Shown piece by piece: positions 26,874 through 36,806 of a DNA stretch of 59,915 nt. Under the pieces are notes generated by a model. The model did no database searches and had not been told where the DNA came from. It saw nothing but the letters and a program-made list of their open reading frames with translations. Made by a program: the position numbers and the translations under genes. The DNA is from Novosphingobium sp. (GTDB lineage Bacteria > Pseudomonadota > Alphaproteobacteria > Sphingomonadales > Sphingomonadaceae), in the NCBI RefSeq assembly GCF_027489515.1, contig NZ_JAIXZS010000019.1, positions 1 to 59,915 on the forward strand. The letters are read 5' to 3'. Each line of letters starts with the position of its first letter. The stretch's first letter is position 1.

Positions 26874-29800
26874 TCGCCTATCTCATCCGCTGGTCGGTCA
26901 GGAACCGCTTCTTCGTCCTGATCGGGGTACTGGCCCTTATCGGCGTGGGCGTCTGGGCGGTGCGATCGACCGCAATCGACGCGCTGCCCGACCTCTCCGA
27001 CACGCAGGTCATCATCCGCACCAGCTACCCCGGCCAAGCGCCGCAGATGGTCGAGAACCAGGTCACCTATCCGCTCACCACCACCATGCTGTCGGTGCCC
27101 GGCACCAAGACAGTGCGCGGCTATTCCTTCTTCGGCGACAGCTTCGTCTATGTGATCTTCGAGGACGGCACCGACCTCTATTGGGCGCGCAGCCGCGTGC
27201 TCGAATACCTCAACCAGGTGCAGGGACGGTTGCCGGCCAGCGCCCGCAGCGCGCTCGGTCCCGACGCCACCGGGGTCGGCTGGGTCTATGAATATGCGCT
27301 GGTCGATCGCACTGGCCGCCACGATCTCTCGCAGCTTCGCGGGCTTCAGGACTGGTTCCTGCGCTACGAGCTGAAAACGGTAACGGGGGTCGCCGAGGTC
27401 GCCAGCATTGGCGGCATGGTCAAGCAGTACCAGGTGCTGCTCGATCCGGTGAAGCTCGCAGCCTATGGCGTCACCCACGCTCAAGCCGTCGATGCCATTC
27501 AAAAGGCCAATCAGGAAGCGGGCGGCTCGGTGCTGGAGATGGCCGAGGCCGAATATATGGTCCGCGCCTCTGGTTATCTGAAGACGCTCGACGACTTCCG
27601 CGCCATTCCCTTGAAGACGGCAGCCGGCGGCGTGCCGGTGCGTCTGGGTGATGTCGCCACGATCCAGATTGTTCCTGAAATGCGACGCGGCATCGCCGAA
27701 TTGAACGGCGAAGGCGAAGTCGCCGGCGGTGTCGTGATCCTGCGTTCGGGCAAGAATGCGCGGGAAACGATCGCGGCGGTCAAGGACAAGCTCGCGGACC
27801 TCAAGAAAAGCCTGCCGCCCGGCGTCGAGGTGGTGACGGTCTATGATCGTTCGCAGCTCATCGATCGCGCGGTCGAGAACCTCACCCACAAGCTGGTCGA
27901 GGAGTTCATCGTCGTAGCATTGGTCTGCGGACTGTTCCTCTGGCATGTCCGATCGGCGCTGGTCGCGATCCTCACGCTGCCATTGGGCGTGCTCGCCGCG
28001 TTCGTCGTCATGCGGTTCCAGGGGGTGAACGCCAACATCATGTCGCTGGGCGGCATTGCCATCGCGATCGGCGCGATGGTCGATGCTGCCGTCGTCATGA
28101 TCGAGAACGCCCACAAGAAGATCGAGCGCTGGGAGGAGGAGCATCCAGGCGAGCACCTCGAGGGCGAGATGCGCTGGATCGTCGTCACCGAGGCCGCCGC
28201 CGAGGTCGGCCCGGCCTTGTTCTTCAGCCTGCTGATCATCACGCTCTCCTTCATTCCGGTGTTCACTTTGGAGGCGCAGGAAGGCCGGCTGTTCGCGCCG
28301 CTCGCCTTTACCAAGACCTATGCGATGGCGTCGGCGGCGATCCTGTCGGTGACCCTGGTGCCGATCCTGATGGGCTGGCTGATCCGCGGTCGCATCCCGG
28401 CTGAGCAGGCCAATCCGGTCAATCGCTGGCTGACCAACCTCTACCGGCCCGCGATCGACTGGACGATGGAGCGGCCCAAGACGGTGCTGCTGATTGCGGC
28501 GCTCGTCTTCGCGACCACGGCCTGGCCGCTGACCCGGCTCGGCGGCGAGTTCATGCCCAATCTCGACGAAGGCGACCTGCTCTACATGCCGTCAGCCTTG
28601 CCGGGCCTCTCGGCGGCGAAGGCCTCGCAACTGCTCCAGCAGACCGACCGATTGATCAAGACCGTGCCCGAGGTCGAGACCGTGTTCGGCAAGGCCGGCC
28701 GCGCCGAGACCGTAACCGATCCGGCGCCGCTGGAGATGTTCGAGACGACGATCCAGTTCAAGCCGCGCGATCAGTGGCGGCCCGGCATCACGCCTGAGAA
28801 ACTGGTCGAGGAGCTGGACCGCACGGTGAAGCTCCCCGGCCTTGCCAATGTCTGGGTGCCGCCGATCCGCAACCGAATCGACATGCTCGCCACCGGCATC
28901 AAGAGTCCGATCGGGGTCAAGGTGTCGGGCGCCGACCTCGCTCAGCTCGACCGCATCGCCCATGATGTCGAGACGGTCGCCAAGACCGTGCCTGGGGTCA
29001 GCTCGGCGCTGGCCGAGCGGCTGACCGGCGGGCGCTATGTCGATGTCGACATCGACCGGGCCGCGGCGGCGCGGTTCGGGCTCAACATCACCGACGTGCA
29101 GGCGATCGTCTCGGGCGCGATCGGCGGCGAGACGATCGGCGAAACCGTCGAGGGTCTCGCCCGCTATCCGATCAGCGTGCGCTATCCGCGCGAGTTGCGC
29201 GATAGCCTGGAGGGTCTGCGGACATTGCCGGTCCTGACGCCCTCGGGCCAGCAGATCACGCTCGGCACCGTGGCCAATGTCTCGATCGCCGAGGGGCCAC
29301 CGATGCTCAAGACCGAGAATGCCCGGCCCTCGACCTGGGTCTATGTGGACGTGCGCGGGCGCGATCTCGCGTCGGTGGTCGGCGACCTGCAGCGTGCGGT
29401 GGCGAAACAGGTGAAACTCTCGCCCGGGGTGAGCATCGCCTATTCCGGCCAGTTCGAATATCTCCAGCGCGCCATCGACAAGCTCAAGCTGGTCGTACCG
29501 GCGACGCTGCTGATCATTTTCGTGCTGCTCTACATGATCTTCGGCCGGTTCGACGAAGCCGCGCTGATCATGGGTACGCTGCCCTTCGCGCTCACCGGCG
29601 GCATCTGGACGCTCTACCTGCTCGGCTTCAACCAGTCGGTCGCAACCGGGGTCGGGTTCATCGCGCTGGCCGGTGTCTCCGCCGAGTTCGGCGTGGTGAT
29701 GCTGATCTACCTGAAGAACGCGCTCGAGGAGCGCAATGCTGATCCGGACGCCGCCGAGGTCAAGGCCGCGGTGCGCGAGGGTGCGCTGCTGCGCGTCCGG

Positions 29801-30013
29801 CCCAAGGCGATGACGGTCGCCGTGATTCTCGCCGGCCTGCTGCCGATCCTGCTCGGCTCGGGCGCGGGCTCGGAGGTGATGAGCCGGATCGCCGCGCCGA
29901 TGATCGGCGGCATGCTGACCGCGCCGCTGCTGTCGATGTTCGTCCTTCCCGCCGCCTATCTCTTGCTCAGACGGCCGAAGACCAAGCCCATACCTCAACC
30001 TCTCATTTCATGA
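26870..30013 (+). CDS. cusA: CusA-type RND copper/silver efflux pump
   Basis: This is a 1047-residue heavy-metal RND transporter, length typical for CusA. The TM4 signature [19 protein letters not shown] is of the monovalent-cation (Cu/Ag) group, and the periplasmic methionine positions of CusA are recognisable in [11 protein letters not shown] and [13 protein letters not shown]. It takes metal from cytoplasm or periplasm and exports it through CusB and CusC using the proton gradient. The start overlaps the cusB stop by four bases, as does the end with the beginning of the next open frame. Confidence 0.95.
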   Translation: MIAYLIRWSVRNRFFVLIGVLALIGVGVWAVRSTAIDALPDLSDTQVIIRTSYPGQAPQMVENQVTYPLTTTMLSVPGTKTVRGYSFFGDSFVYVIFEDGTDLYWARSRVLEYLNQVQGRLPASARSALGPDATGVGWVYEYALVDRTGRHDLSQLRGLQDWFLRYELKTVTGVAEVASIGGMVKQYQVLLDPVKLAAYGVTHAQAVDAIQKANQEAGGSVLEMAEAEYMVRASGYLKTLDDFRAIPLKTAAGGVPVRLGDVATIQIVPEMRRGIAELNGEGEVAGGVVILRSGKNARETIAAVKDKLADLKKSLPPGVEVVTVYDRSQLIDRAVENLTHKLVEEFIVVALVCGLFLWHVRSALVAILTLPLGVLAAFVVMRFQGVNANIMSLGGIAIAIGAMVDAAVVMIENAHKKIERWEEEHPGEHLEGEMRWIVVTEAAAEVGPALFFSLLIITLSFIPVFTLEAQEGRLFAPLAFTKTYAMASAAILSVTLVPILMGWLIRGRIPAEQANPVNRWLTNLYRPAIDWTMERPKTVLLIAALVFATTAWPLTRLGGEFMPNLDEGDLLYMPSALPGLSAAKASQLLQQTDRLIKTVPEVETVFGKAGRAETVTDPAPLEMFETTIQFKPRDQWRPGITPEKLVEELDRTVKLPGLANVWVPPIRNRIDMLATGIKSPIGVKVSGADLAQLDRIAHDVETVAKTVPGVSSALAERLTGGRYVDVDIDRAAAARFGLNITDVQAIVSGAIGGETIGETVEGLARYPISVRYPRELRDSLEGLRTLPVLTPSGQQITLGTVANVSIAEGPPMLKTENARPSTWVYVDVRGRDLASVVGDLQRAVAKQVKLSPGVSIAYSGQFEYLQRAIDKLKLVVPATLLIIFVLLYMIFGRFDEAALIMGTLPFALTGGIWTLYLLGFNQSVATGVGFIALAGVSAEFGVVMLIYLKNALEERNADPDAAEVKAAVREGALLRVRPKAMTVAVILAGLLPILLGSGAGSEVMSRIAAPMIGGMLTAPLLSMFVLPAAYLLLRRPKTKPIPQPLIS

Positions 30014-30024
30014 AGGAGAAGACC

Positions 30025-30417
30025 ATGAACTATACACGACTGACCATCGCCCTTGGCCTCGCCGCCCTGACTGCCGCCTGCGGCAAGAGGGCGGAGACGC
30101 CCGTTGCGGCCGAGACCAACCAGGCGGCACCCGCCGCGACTATGAGCGTCGATATGGGCAACATGGCGATGGCGCCGGCGGCGACCGCGGCGATCAAGGC
30201 CAAGGGCCATGGCACGGTCACCGCGATCGACAAGGCGGCGGGCACGATCACGCTCGACCATGGCCCGATCCCCGAAGCCAAGTGGCCGGCGATGACGATG
30301 GCATTCAAGGCAGCGCCTGCGATCACCGACGCGGTCAAGGTCGGCGACAAGGTCGATTTCGACCTCACGCTGACCGGCAACGCCGGCGAGGTGACCGCGA
30401 TCCACAAGCAGCCCTGA
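30025..30417 (+). CDS. cusF: CusF-type copper/silver chaperone, lipoprotein
   Basis: The 130-residue protein starts best at the ATG at 30025, which has AAGGAG seven bases upstream; an ATG at 30010 overlapping the cusA stop is less well placed. The N terminus carries a lipobox (LTAAC) so the protein is probably membrane-tethered in the periplasm. The C-terminal half is a CusF domain with TLDHGPIPEAKWPAMTMAF, giving the His, Trp and two Met copper/silver ligands. It should hand metal to CusB/CusA. Confidence 0.9.
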   Translation: MNYTRLTIALGLAALTAACGKRAETPVAAETNQAAPAATMSVDMGNMAMAPAATAAIKAKGHGTVTAIDKAAGTITLDHGPIPEAKWPAMTMAFKAAPAITDAVKVGDKVDFDLTLTGNAGEVTAIHKQP

Positions 30418-30482
30418 CCTACCGATTTTGGCGCCGGCTGGTCCAGCGCTATGATCAAGCTTTGCCGTTCAGGATTCATTGT

Positions 30483-31556
30483 GTGAGTCGGTATACAAAG
30501 GTGCCCGCGCCGGGCGCGTTGCTGGCGATCCTGTCAGCCATATTGTTCGGCACGAGTACGCCATTGGCCAAGCTGGTACTCGGCAACGGAGTCAGCCCGT
30601 GGCTGCTTGCGAGCCTGCTATACTTGGGCTCGGGTACCGGCCTTGCGATTGTTCATGCTGCCCGCAGGATGTTCGGGGACGGCGCGGGGGAAGCCTCGCT
30701 CGCCCGCGCCGATCTGCCCTGGCTGGCGCTCGTCATCCTGTCCGGGGGCGCAATCGCGCCAGTCCTGCTGATGGCCGGGCTGGCAACGACGCCGGCATCC
30801 ACGGCCTCGCTGCTGCTCAACCTGGAAGGCTTGGCGACGCTCGCCATCGCCTGGCTGGTCTTCCGGGAGAATGTCGATCGGCGCCTGCTGATCGGCGCGG
30901 CAGCAATCCTGGGCGGCGCAGCGTTGCTGTCCTGGCGCGGCGGGCCGGCCGACGGCGGCTTAGGCATGCTGGCGATCGCCGGCGCCTGTCTCGCCTGGGG
31001 CATCGACAACAACCTCACACGCAAGCTGAGCAGCGCCGATCCGGTGCAGATCGCCATGCTCAAGGGGCTGGCGGCAGGTGCCGTCAATCTCCTACTGGCT
31101 TTGACGTTGGGAGCATCGCTCCCAGCCCTGCCGGTGATTGCAGGCGCAGCACTGATCGGCTTTCTCGGCTATGGCGTCAGCCTCGTGATGTTCGTGCTTG
31201 CCCTGCGGCACCTCGGCACGGCGCGGTCTGGAGCCTATTTCTCGACCGCCCCCTTCATTGGCGCGCTGCTGGCCATCGCCCTCTTCGGCGAGCCGGTTAC
31301 TCTGCCGCTGTTGGCCGCCGGGCTCTTGATGGCCGTCGGTCTCTGGCTGCATCTGACCGAATCCCATGTCCACGGACATATGCACGAGGCGCTCGAGCAT
31401 GAGCATCGCCACGTCCACGACAGCCACCATCAGCATGATCACCCGCCGGGCATCGCGCCGGACGAGCCGCATAGCCATTGGCATCAGCACGCGCCGATGG
31501 TCCACCGCCACGCCCATTATCCCGACCTGCATCACCGGCACCGCCATGCGCATTGA
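30483..31556 (+). CDS. EamA/DMT-family exporter with His-rich tail
   Basis: The 357-residue protein (GTG at 30483) has ten membrane spans in two EamA repeats, a layout used by drug/metabolite exporters. After the last span, at about residue 295, comes a tail of roughly 60 residues in which more than a third are histidines (for example HEHRHVHDSHHQHDH and HRHAHYPDLHHRHRHAH). Such tails are seen in nickel, cobalt or zinc carriers, so divalent metal export is the best guess. It follows cusF by 65 bases in the same direction. Confidence 0.78.
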   Translation: MSRYTKVPAPGALLAILSAILFGTSTPLAKLVLGNGVSPWLLASLLYLGSGTGLAIVHAARRMFGDGAGEASLARADLPWLALVILSGGAIAPVLLMAGLATTPASTASLLLNLEGLATLAIAWLVFRENVDRRLLIGAAAILGGAALLSWRGGPADGGLGMLAIAGACLAWGIDNNLTRKLSSADPVQIAMLKGLAAGAVNLLLALTLGASLPALPVIAGAALIGFLGYGVSLVMFVLALRHLGTARSGAYFSTAPFIGALLAIALFGEPVTLPLLAAGLLMAVGLWLHLTESHVHGHMHEALEHEHRHVHDSHHQHDHPPGIAPDEPHSHWHQHAPMVHRHAHYPDLHHRHRHAH

Positions 31557-31698
31557 CGCGCCGACGGGCGGCCTCGAGGCGCGCTAGGCCGATCCTGCGG
31601 CAGGGGCCAGGGTTCGAGAATTAAGCAATGCCGCCGGTTTCCGATCTCGCTCCGGTTGGGCCGCCGGGGCACCCGCGGCCCGTTATGGCCGTCGATCG

Positions 31699-31926
31699 TC
31701 AGGTGCAGCAGGAAGCATCCGGTCCGGCGAGCTGGATCGGTGGGCATGGCACGGTGCCATAGGAACAGAATACGCAGCAATCGCCGGCCTTCGGCCGCAG
31801 AACCGCCCCGCAGCCGGTACAATCATAGAAATACTGGCAGGCGTTTGTCGGCATCGTCTCCGTCTTCGCCGTGCCGCACAGCGGACAGGTGAGGTTCGAT
31901 TGGGGAACGAAGGCACCCTCAGACAT
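31699..31926 (-). CDS. GDCCVxC-domain protein
   Basis: The 75-residue protein starts at the ATG at 31926 and overlaps the merT stop by eight bases. It has a zinc-ribbon-like first half (LTCPLCGTAK...FYDCTGCG) and the name-giving motif GDCCVFCSYGTVPCPP, then a C-terminal Cys pair (DASCCT). Proteins of this type commonly follow merT-like genes. A cytoplasmic metal-handling role, perhaps taking mercury from MerT, is inferred. Confidence 0.82.
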   Translation of the reverse strand: MSEGAFVPQSNLTCPLCGTAKTETMPTNACQYFYDCTGCGAVLRPKAGDCCVFCSYGTVPCPPIQLAGPDASCCT

Positions 31927-32287
31927 AGGAATAGCCAAGCCAGAGGAGGATTGCGCCGAGCAGCAAACCGATAAGAAGGATCGCACGCATGGTAGGCGGT
32001 GTGCAGGCGCCATCTGGGCCGCAGGTCATCGCCGCGCGCTGCTGCCGCCAGAGCAGGATCGCACCGCCCATCAGGAAAAGCGCGCTCAAGCTCAGCAGGA
32101 GCGTTCGATAGGGGCTGGCAGCCATGGCAATGCCGCCGAGCCATCCGGCGCCCAGGCCGGTGGTGGTGAGCAATATCGGCAGCGCGCAACAAGATGCCAC
32201 GCCGAAGGCCGCTGCAATGCCGCCGACCGTGAGAAGCGCAGCGCTGCGCGCTCCTGAAGAACGGTGCAGGTCAGGCGGTCTGGACAT
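31919..32287 (-). CDS. merT: Mercuric ion transporter MerT
   Basis: The 122-residue inner-membrane protein has three spans. The Hg(II)-binding cysteine pair is in the first (FGVASCCALPILLTTTGLGAG) and a second pair lies in the loop before the last span (MTCGPDGACTPP). AAGGAG precedes the ATG. MerT brings Hg(II) into the cytoplasm for reduction by MerA. No merA or merP is present here, so the transporter is without its usual partners in this window. Confidence 0.88.
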   Translation of the reverse strand: MSRPPDLHRSSGARSAALLTVGGIAAAFGVASCCALPILLTTTGLGAGWLGGIAMAASPYRTLLLSLSALFLMGGAILLWRQQRAAMTCGPDGACTPPTMRAILLIGLLLGAILLWLGYSYV

Positions 32288-32320
32288 GATGGGGCGACTC
32301 CTTGTGATCGATCGGAGCGC

Positions 32321-32351
32321 ACCCTACTGTCTGTAGCCACTACAGACTCAA
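32321..32351 (-). promoter_or_regulatory. MerR-type promoter/operator of merT
   Basis: On the minus strand TTGAGT (32351-32346) and TAGGGT (32326-32321) are 19 bp apart. The spacer contains a perfect dyad, GTCTGTAG-CCA-CTACAGAC (32329-32347). Position between divergent merR and merT, spacing and symmetry all fit a MerR-activated promoter. Confidence 0.82.
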
Positions 32352-32374
32352 CCCCCAAATTTCGAGTAGCGGAA

Positions 32375-32782
32375 ATGACGACATCGGAGACAATCCCGAT
32401 CGGGGAGCTGTCGCGGCGCACGCGCTGCAATATCGAGACGATCCGCTATTATGAACGCATCGGACTCCTGCCGAAGGCCGCGCGACGGGGCCGGTATCGG
32501 AGCTTCGGCCTGGCGGATGTCGAGCGGCTGCATTTCGTCCGGCGCGCGCGGGAGCTGGGCTTCACACTGAACGAGATTCGCGCGCTGCTCGGTATCGCCA
32601 CCGCCGATGATGTTTCATGTGACGATGCCCGCGAAATCGCAACCCTGCATTTGAAGCAGGTTCGCGCGCGAATCGCCGACTTGAAGCGCATGGAGCGGGT
32701 GCTTGCTGATGCCGTTCGGGCGTGCAGTTCCGGCGATCATGTCGGGTGCCCACTGATTTGCACATTGTCCGCGGTCCGCTGA
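32375..32782 (+). CDS. merR: MerR mercury-responsive regulator
   Basis: The 135-residue protein has the MerR winged-helix start (IPIGELSRRTRCNIETIRYYERIGLL, read in two parts) and cysteines at positions 82, 117 and 125 counted from the ATG at 32375. Mercury sensors have Cys82, Cys117 and Cys126, so the spacing of the last pair is one shorter than in Tn501 MerR. It is divergent from merT across the operator. Lead or another soft metal cannot be ruled out from the Cys pattern alone, but the merT pairing favours mercury. Confidence 0.83.
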   Translation: MTTSETIPIGELSRRTRCNIETIRYYERIGLLPKAARRGRYRSFGLADVERLHFVRRARELGFTLNEIRALLGIATADDVSCDDAREIATLHLKQVRARIADLKRMERVLADAVRACSSGDHVGCPLICTLSAVR

Positions 32783-33277
32783 ATGTGATCGCGGCAATCG
32801 CTAGCCCCGCCACGATGTCGGACTGGATCAACATGCCCAAGATTGGAACCGGCAGCGACCAGATCGCGATGCCAACGAATGCCTCGTTGCACGCCAACAT
32901 GTGTCCGCCCGTGAGCCGTATCAGGTCCGGCCGATTACAGCTAACAACTGCTACCCGCGCGACAAGCTGTATTGGTGCCGAGACAGCTACGCTCGGGCTT
33001 GCCAACCCAATGCTGAACTGAAACGTCGAAAGGCCTTCGAGGACAACCTTGCGATCGGACAGCACATTCCCCCGCCGCTAGGGGATCAAGGCCTTCCGTG
33101 AAGAGATGGCGTGTTTGCTATGTTCATTGTCGCGACTTGCATCATTGGCACTCGTATCGTCGTTGAGCAGGCCTGGGGTCTCGGGGAGGCTGGGCACGGT
33201 GGCCGCCGAAACTGTTTGGGGAGGGCGACAGTCAATGACCTGAACGCCGGCGGCGTTCCTTGCCCAAATCGCTTGCT
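32783..33277. other. Gap of 495 bp without a supported gene
   Basis: Between merR and uppP no frame has a good start, ribosome binding site and recognisable product. A minus-strand frame (about 32800-33065) contains a plausible hydrophobic stretch (AFVGIAIWSLPVPILGMLIQ), so a decayed membrane-protein gene is possible. Base composition is somewhat lower in GC than in the flanking genes, which also suggests an insertion scar or remnant. Confidence 0.4.
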
Positions 33278-34150
33278 TCAAGTCAGCCAGGTGTTGCTGG
33301 TTGCAACCAGCAGAAGAACGCCCAGCATCCCGCGGTAGATAACAAATGGCCATGCGGAAAAGCGTTCGAGTATGCGCATCAGCGCCCAGATTGCCGCGAA
33401 CGCAGAAACGGATGCGATCACCAGACCGAGGGCCAGAACGGACCAGCCATGCGTATCGAGATGGGCTTTGTGCAACTCCCACAACTCCTTCATTCCGGCC
33501 AGTGCGATGGCCGGAATGCCCAACAGGAACGAGAAGCGTGCTGCTTCCTCGCGCTTGAACCCAAATGCGAGCGCGGCGGTAAGGGTCGAGCCGGAACGCG
33601 AGACCCCCGGAATGAGGGCGCCAACCTGCGCCAAGCCGACGAGCAGCGCGTCAAGTAGCGATGCCTCCTCAACGCTCCGGCGGTGGCGCGCCAGTATCTC
33701 GGTGAGACCCATCAGCCCTGCCATCGCGATGCAGGCCCAGCCAATCACGGACAGGGCGCGAAAGGGCGAGTTGCATGTATTGAGGCTGTTCGACAGTAAG
33801 GCGCCCGCCAGCACGATCGGCACCGTCGCGAGAGCGATCCAGATGGCCAGACGAAGATTGGGGTCGGCGAACTGTCGATGGGCGATCGCCGACACGGAAC
33901 CGACCACTAGGCGGCGAACGTCCTGCCAGAAATAGCTGATCACGGCGACGAGCGCGGCGAGCTGCATCGCGGCTGAAAAAGCCGAGCCGGGATCCCGCCA
34001 TCCCAACAGAGCCGGCACGACGCGCATATGGGCTGTCGACGAAATCGGCAGAAGCTCGGTGATGCCTTGCACCACTCCCAATATGGCGACCTTGGCATAG
34101 CCCAGTGTCACGAAGCCTGTGTCGATGCCCGCGGCACATTGTCCGGCCAT
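33278..34150 (-). CDS. uppP: Undecaprenyl-diphosphate phosphatase (UppP/BacA)
   Basis: The 290-residue membrane enzyme dephosphorylates undecaprenyl pyrophosphate. The two BacA motifs are GVVQGITELLPISSTAHMR (with the catalytic Glu) and GVSRSGSTLTAALAFGF. In lead resistance operons a UppP-type enzyme is co-encoded with the Pb(II) ATPase: the phosphate it releases outside the membrane is thought to precipitate exported lead. Its place 66 bases downstream of pbrA, same strand, fits that role. Confidence 0.9.
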   Translation of the reverse strand: MAGQCAAGIDTGFVTLGYAKVAILGVVQGITELLPISSTAHMRVVPALLGWRDPGSAFSAAMQLAALVAVISYFWQDVRRLVVGSVSAIAHRQFADPNLRLAIWIALATVPIVLAGALLSNSLNTCNSPFRALSVIGWACIAMAGLMGLTEILARHRRSVEEASLLDALLVGLAQVGALIPGVSRSGSTLTAALAFGFKREEAARFSFLLGIPAIALAGMKELWELHKAHLDTHGWSVLALGLVIASVSAFAAIWALMRILERFSAWPFVIYRGMLGVLLLVATSNTWLT

Positions 34151-34216
34151 GTCAGTACAGTCCTATTGGGTGGTGGGTGAGCCTAAATTGTTGCTTCGCT
34201 GCCCGGGGTAACCGGA

Positions 34217-36739
34217 TTATTGAACCCGCTCGCCACGACCGACAAGACGCATGCCATTGAGCACGACCAGGAGGGATGCGCCCACATCCGCTGCAATCGC
34301 GCCCCAGAGCGACGCCATGCCAAGCAGCGTCAGGCCTGCGAAAACGAGCTTTATCGCCAGCGAGAAGCCGATGTTCTGCCGGATGACGGCGAGCGTCGCC
34401 CTCGAATGCCGAATGAGCCACGGCAGGCGAGAGAGATCGTCCTGCATCAGCGCGATATCTGCTGTTTCGATCGCCGCGTCGCTGCCAATCGCGCCCATTG
34501 CGATACCGAGGCCCGAGCGCGCCATCGCCGGAGCGTCATTGACGCCGTCGCCGACCATGGCGACGAGGCCGTGCTGTGCTACCAGCCTTTCTATCGCCTC
34601 GACCTTTTGTTCCGGAAGCAGCTCGGCGTGAACTTCATCAATGCCGGTGTCGCGCCCGATGGCCTGGGCAGGCGCGCGACTGTCTCCGGTCAGCATGACG
34701 ATCTGCGCGATGCCAAGTTCATGCAGCTGCGCGACGACCTGCCTTGCCTCGGGACGCACGGCGTCACCGACCGCAATCAATCCGACGACTGACGCCGCTT
34801 CACCGACAATGATCCCGGTCAGTCCAGCTACGGCTATCCGATGCAATTGGAGGGTGAGCGCATCATCGCGAGCGCCCCCAAGACGCTCTCCAAGATAGCC
34901 CAGCGATCCGACCCAGGCCTCTCGACCGCCGATCGTGCCAACGACGCCTTTGCCGGGCAACGCCGTCACGGCTTTTGCAGGGACCACGTCAACGCCGCGT
35001 CCTGCTGCGGCGTCGAGGATCGCACGCGCAATAGGGTGCTCGCTTCGCGCTTCGATGGCCGCGGCAATCGCCAAGAGTTCTAGCTCGTCCCGGCCGCCAA
35101 GCGGGACCAGCTCGACAACCTTGGGACGTCCAAGCGTGAGCGTGCCCGTCTTGTCCATCGCGATCGCGGTGATGCGGGCAGGCATTTCTAGATGGATGCC
35201 TCCCTTGACCAGCACGCCCTGCTTGGCCGCGCCGGTCAGTCCCGCGACGATGCTGACGGGGGTCGAGATGACCAAGGCGCAAGGGCAGGCTATGACGAGC
35301 AGAACCAGCGCCTGATAAAACCAGGCAGCCCAACTGCCCCCGAGCAGAAGCGGCGGCACAAGGAATACTGCCAGCGCGAGCAGCATCACAACCGGCGTGT
35401 AGATCCGCGCGAAGCGCTCCACCCACTGTTCGGTCGGCGCACGCTTGCTCTGCGCTTCACCGACCATGCGCACGATACGGGCGAGCGTTGTGTCCGAGGC
35501 CGGCCGCGTCGTTACGATCTCGATCGCGCCCATGCCGTTGATGGTCCCGGCAAAGACCGTTGCGCCATGCGTGACGGTGACGGGGACGCTCTCGCCCGTA
35601 ATCGGCGCCTGATCGACCGCGCTCGTTCCCGCAACCACACGCCCGTCGAGCGGAATCTTGCCGCCGGGCGGAACGATCACCTGCGTACCGACCGCGACGT
35701 CAGCGACCGGCACATCCTTCTCGACGCCTGCGGCATCCCGTATCCGGGCGGTGTCGGGCGCGATGTCCATGAGTGCGGCGACGGCGCGGCGGGCACGTCC
35801 GAGGCTCCACGCTTCGAGAGCGAGAGCGAGGGCGAAGAAGAATGCGACCGTCGCCGCTTCGAACCATTGCCCGATGCCCAAGGCGCCTGCCACCGCGACG
35901 ATCATGAGCAGGTTCATGTCTGGCCGGAGCCGTCGCGCGGCAAGGATCGCCTTTGGGGCGACGTACCGAACCGCCGAGAGGATCGCCAGCGAATAGGCGA
36001 GCATGGCGAGGAGCGGGGGATGGGTCTCACGCGCCAGACTCTCGTGGAGCACCGCAGCGAGGCCGCTCGCGCGGACATGGATCGCAAAGCCCGTCGCGAC
36101 CAACACGCCGCTCCCGATCGTCAGCGCGGCCTGGATGCGGCGCCGACGCTGCTCGCCTTGCGCACCGGCACTGTTCTTGCCGTCTTTCCAGAGTTCGGCG
36201 CGCATGCCGGCGCGCTCGACCGCCTTCAATATTCCGGCATGATGTACAGCGTCCGAAGTACCCACGACGGACATGCGGCCATTGATAAGATCAAACGACA
36301 GGTTTCCCAACCCAACGACCGGCCCGACTTCGCGCTTGAGAACTGCGACTTCGTCACCGCAGTCCATGCCGTGGATTTTGAAGATGACACTATCCGGACG
36401 GTCGGGAAGCGTCTGTTGGGCAGGCACCGGTTCGCCCGAGCAGCTGCTGCAACTGTCGGCCTCTGCTTTATCCTCGGTGAACGCATCCGCGGTGATCAAT
36501 TCGGCTATCATCCCGGTGGTTGATACGGCCTCAATCACTGCCTCCACCCCGATGCCTGAGTCGACGTCGACATCAAGGAAACCGTGCTTTGGCTGGAACG
36601 ACAGACGCTGCTCGTCTCCGATAAGGGGTACGAGAACCTCCTTGATGAGTCGAACCTCATTCTGGCAGTCGAGCCCGCGGACCTTGAAGCGCCACCAGCG
36701 GTCCATCGCTAAAGCGCGTGCGTCGGTTTGCTCGATCAT
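34217..36739 (-). CDS. pbrA: Pb/Cd/Zn-exporting P1B-type ATPase (PbrA/ZntA-like)
   Basis: The 840-residue ATPase starts at the ATG at 36739 (GAGGTGA upstream). Two N-terminal HMA-like domains (about 16-81 and 118-185) carry LDCQNE and MDCGDE, that is CxxE in place of CxxC, seen in several Pb/Cd/Zn pumps; a short Cys cluster (SCSSCSGE, about 97-104) lies between. TGES, the transport motif CPC (485-487), DKTGTLT and SEHPIA are intact. It should export Pb(II), Cd(II) or Zn(II) from the cytoplasm. It is expressed from the PbrR-type promoter just upstream. Confidence 0.93.
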   Translation of the reverse strand: MIEQTDARALAMDRWWRFKVRGLDCQNEVRLIKEVLVPLIGDEQRLSFQPKHGFLDVDVDSGIGVEAVIEAVSTTGMIAELITADAFTEDKAEADSCSSCSGEPVPAQQTLPDRPDSVIFKIHGMDCGDEVAVLKREVGPVVGLGNLSFDLINGRMSVVGTSDAVHHAGILKAVERAGMRAELWKDGKNSAGAQGEQRRRRIQAALTIGSGVLVATGFAIHVRASGLAAVLHESLARETHPPLLAMLAYSLAILSAVRYVAPKAILAARRLRPDMNLLMIVAVAGALGIGQWFEAATVAFFFALALALEAWSLGRARRAVAALMDIAPDTARIRDAAGVEKDVPVADVAVGTQVIVPPGGKIPLDGRVVAGTSAVDQAPITGESVPVTVTHGATVFAGTINGMGAIEIVTTRPASDTTLARIVRMVGEAQSKRAPTEQWVERFARIYTPVVMLLALAVFLVPPLLLGGSWAAWFYQALVLLVIACPCALVISTPVSIVAGLTGAAKQGVLVKGGIHLEMPARITAIAMDKTGTLTLGRPKVVELVPLGGRDELELLAIAAAIEARSEHPIARAILDAAAGRGVDVVPAKAVTALPGKGVVGTIGGREAWVGSLGYLGERLGGARDDALTLQLHRIAVAGLTGIIVGEAASVVGLIAVGDAVRPEARQVVAQLHELGIAQIVMLTGDSRAPAQAIGRDTGIDEVHAELLPEQKVEAIERLVAQHGLVAMVGDGVNDAPAMARSGLGIAMGAIGSDAAIETADIALMQDDLSRLPWLIRHSRATLAVIRQNIGFSLAIKLVFAGLTLLGMASLWGAIAADVGASLLVVLNGMRLVGRGERVQ

Positions 36740-36770
36740 ATCGTCACCTCGACTCTTCGAAATGACATCC

Positions 36771-36801
36771 TCTATAAAGCCTGAAGTCACTAGAGGGTCA
36801 A
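36771..36801 (-). promoter_or_regulatory. PbrR-type promoter of pbrA
   Basis: On the minus strand TTGACC (36801-36796) and TATAGA (36776-36771) are separated by 19 bp. The spacer begins CTCTAGTGACT, as in the other two promoters of this group at 37296 and 39355. It lies between divergent pbrA and pbrR, and the pbrR ATG is only six bases from the -35 box. Confidence 0.85.
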
Positions 36802-36806
36802 ACGAT

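Noticed and set aside
28592..29998. Long minus-strand frame of 468 codons opposite cusA
   Set aside because: It is a shadow of the GC-rich cusA gene. It has no domain motifs or ribosome site and an Arg/Asp/Gly-heavy composition. Similar shadows lie opposite the oxidase (18340-19725), czcA (42837-44435) and the P1B-4 ATPase (51057-52364).
32562..33065. Minus-strand open frame of 167 codons overlapping merR
   Set aside because: It overlaps most of the C-terminal part of merR on the other strand and has no ribosome site. The hydrophobic stretch could be a remnant, so I describe it only in the gap entry.
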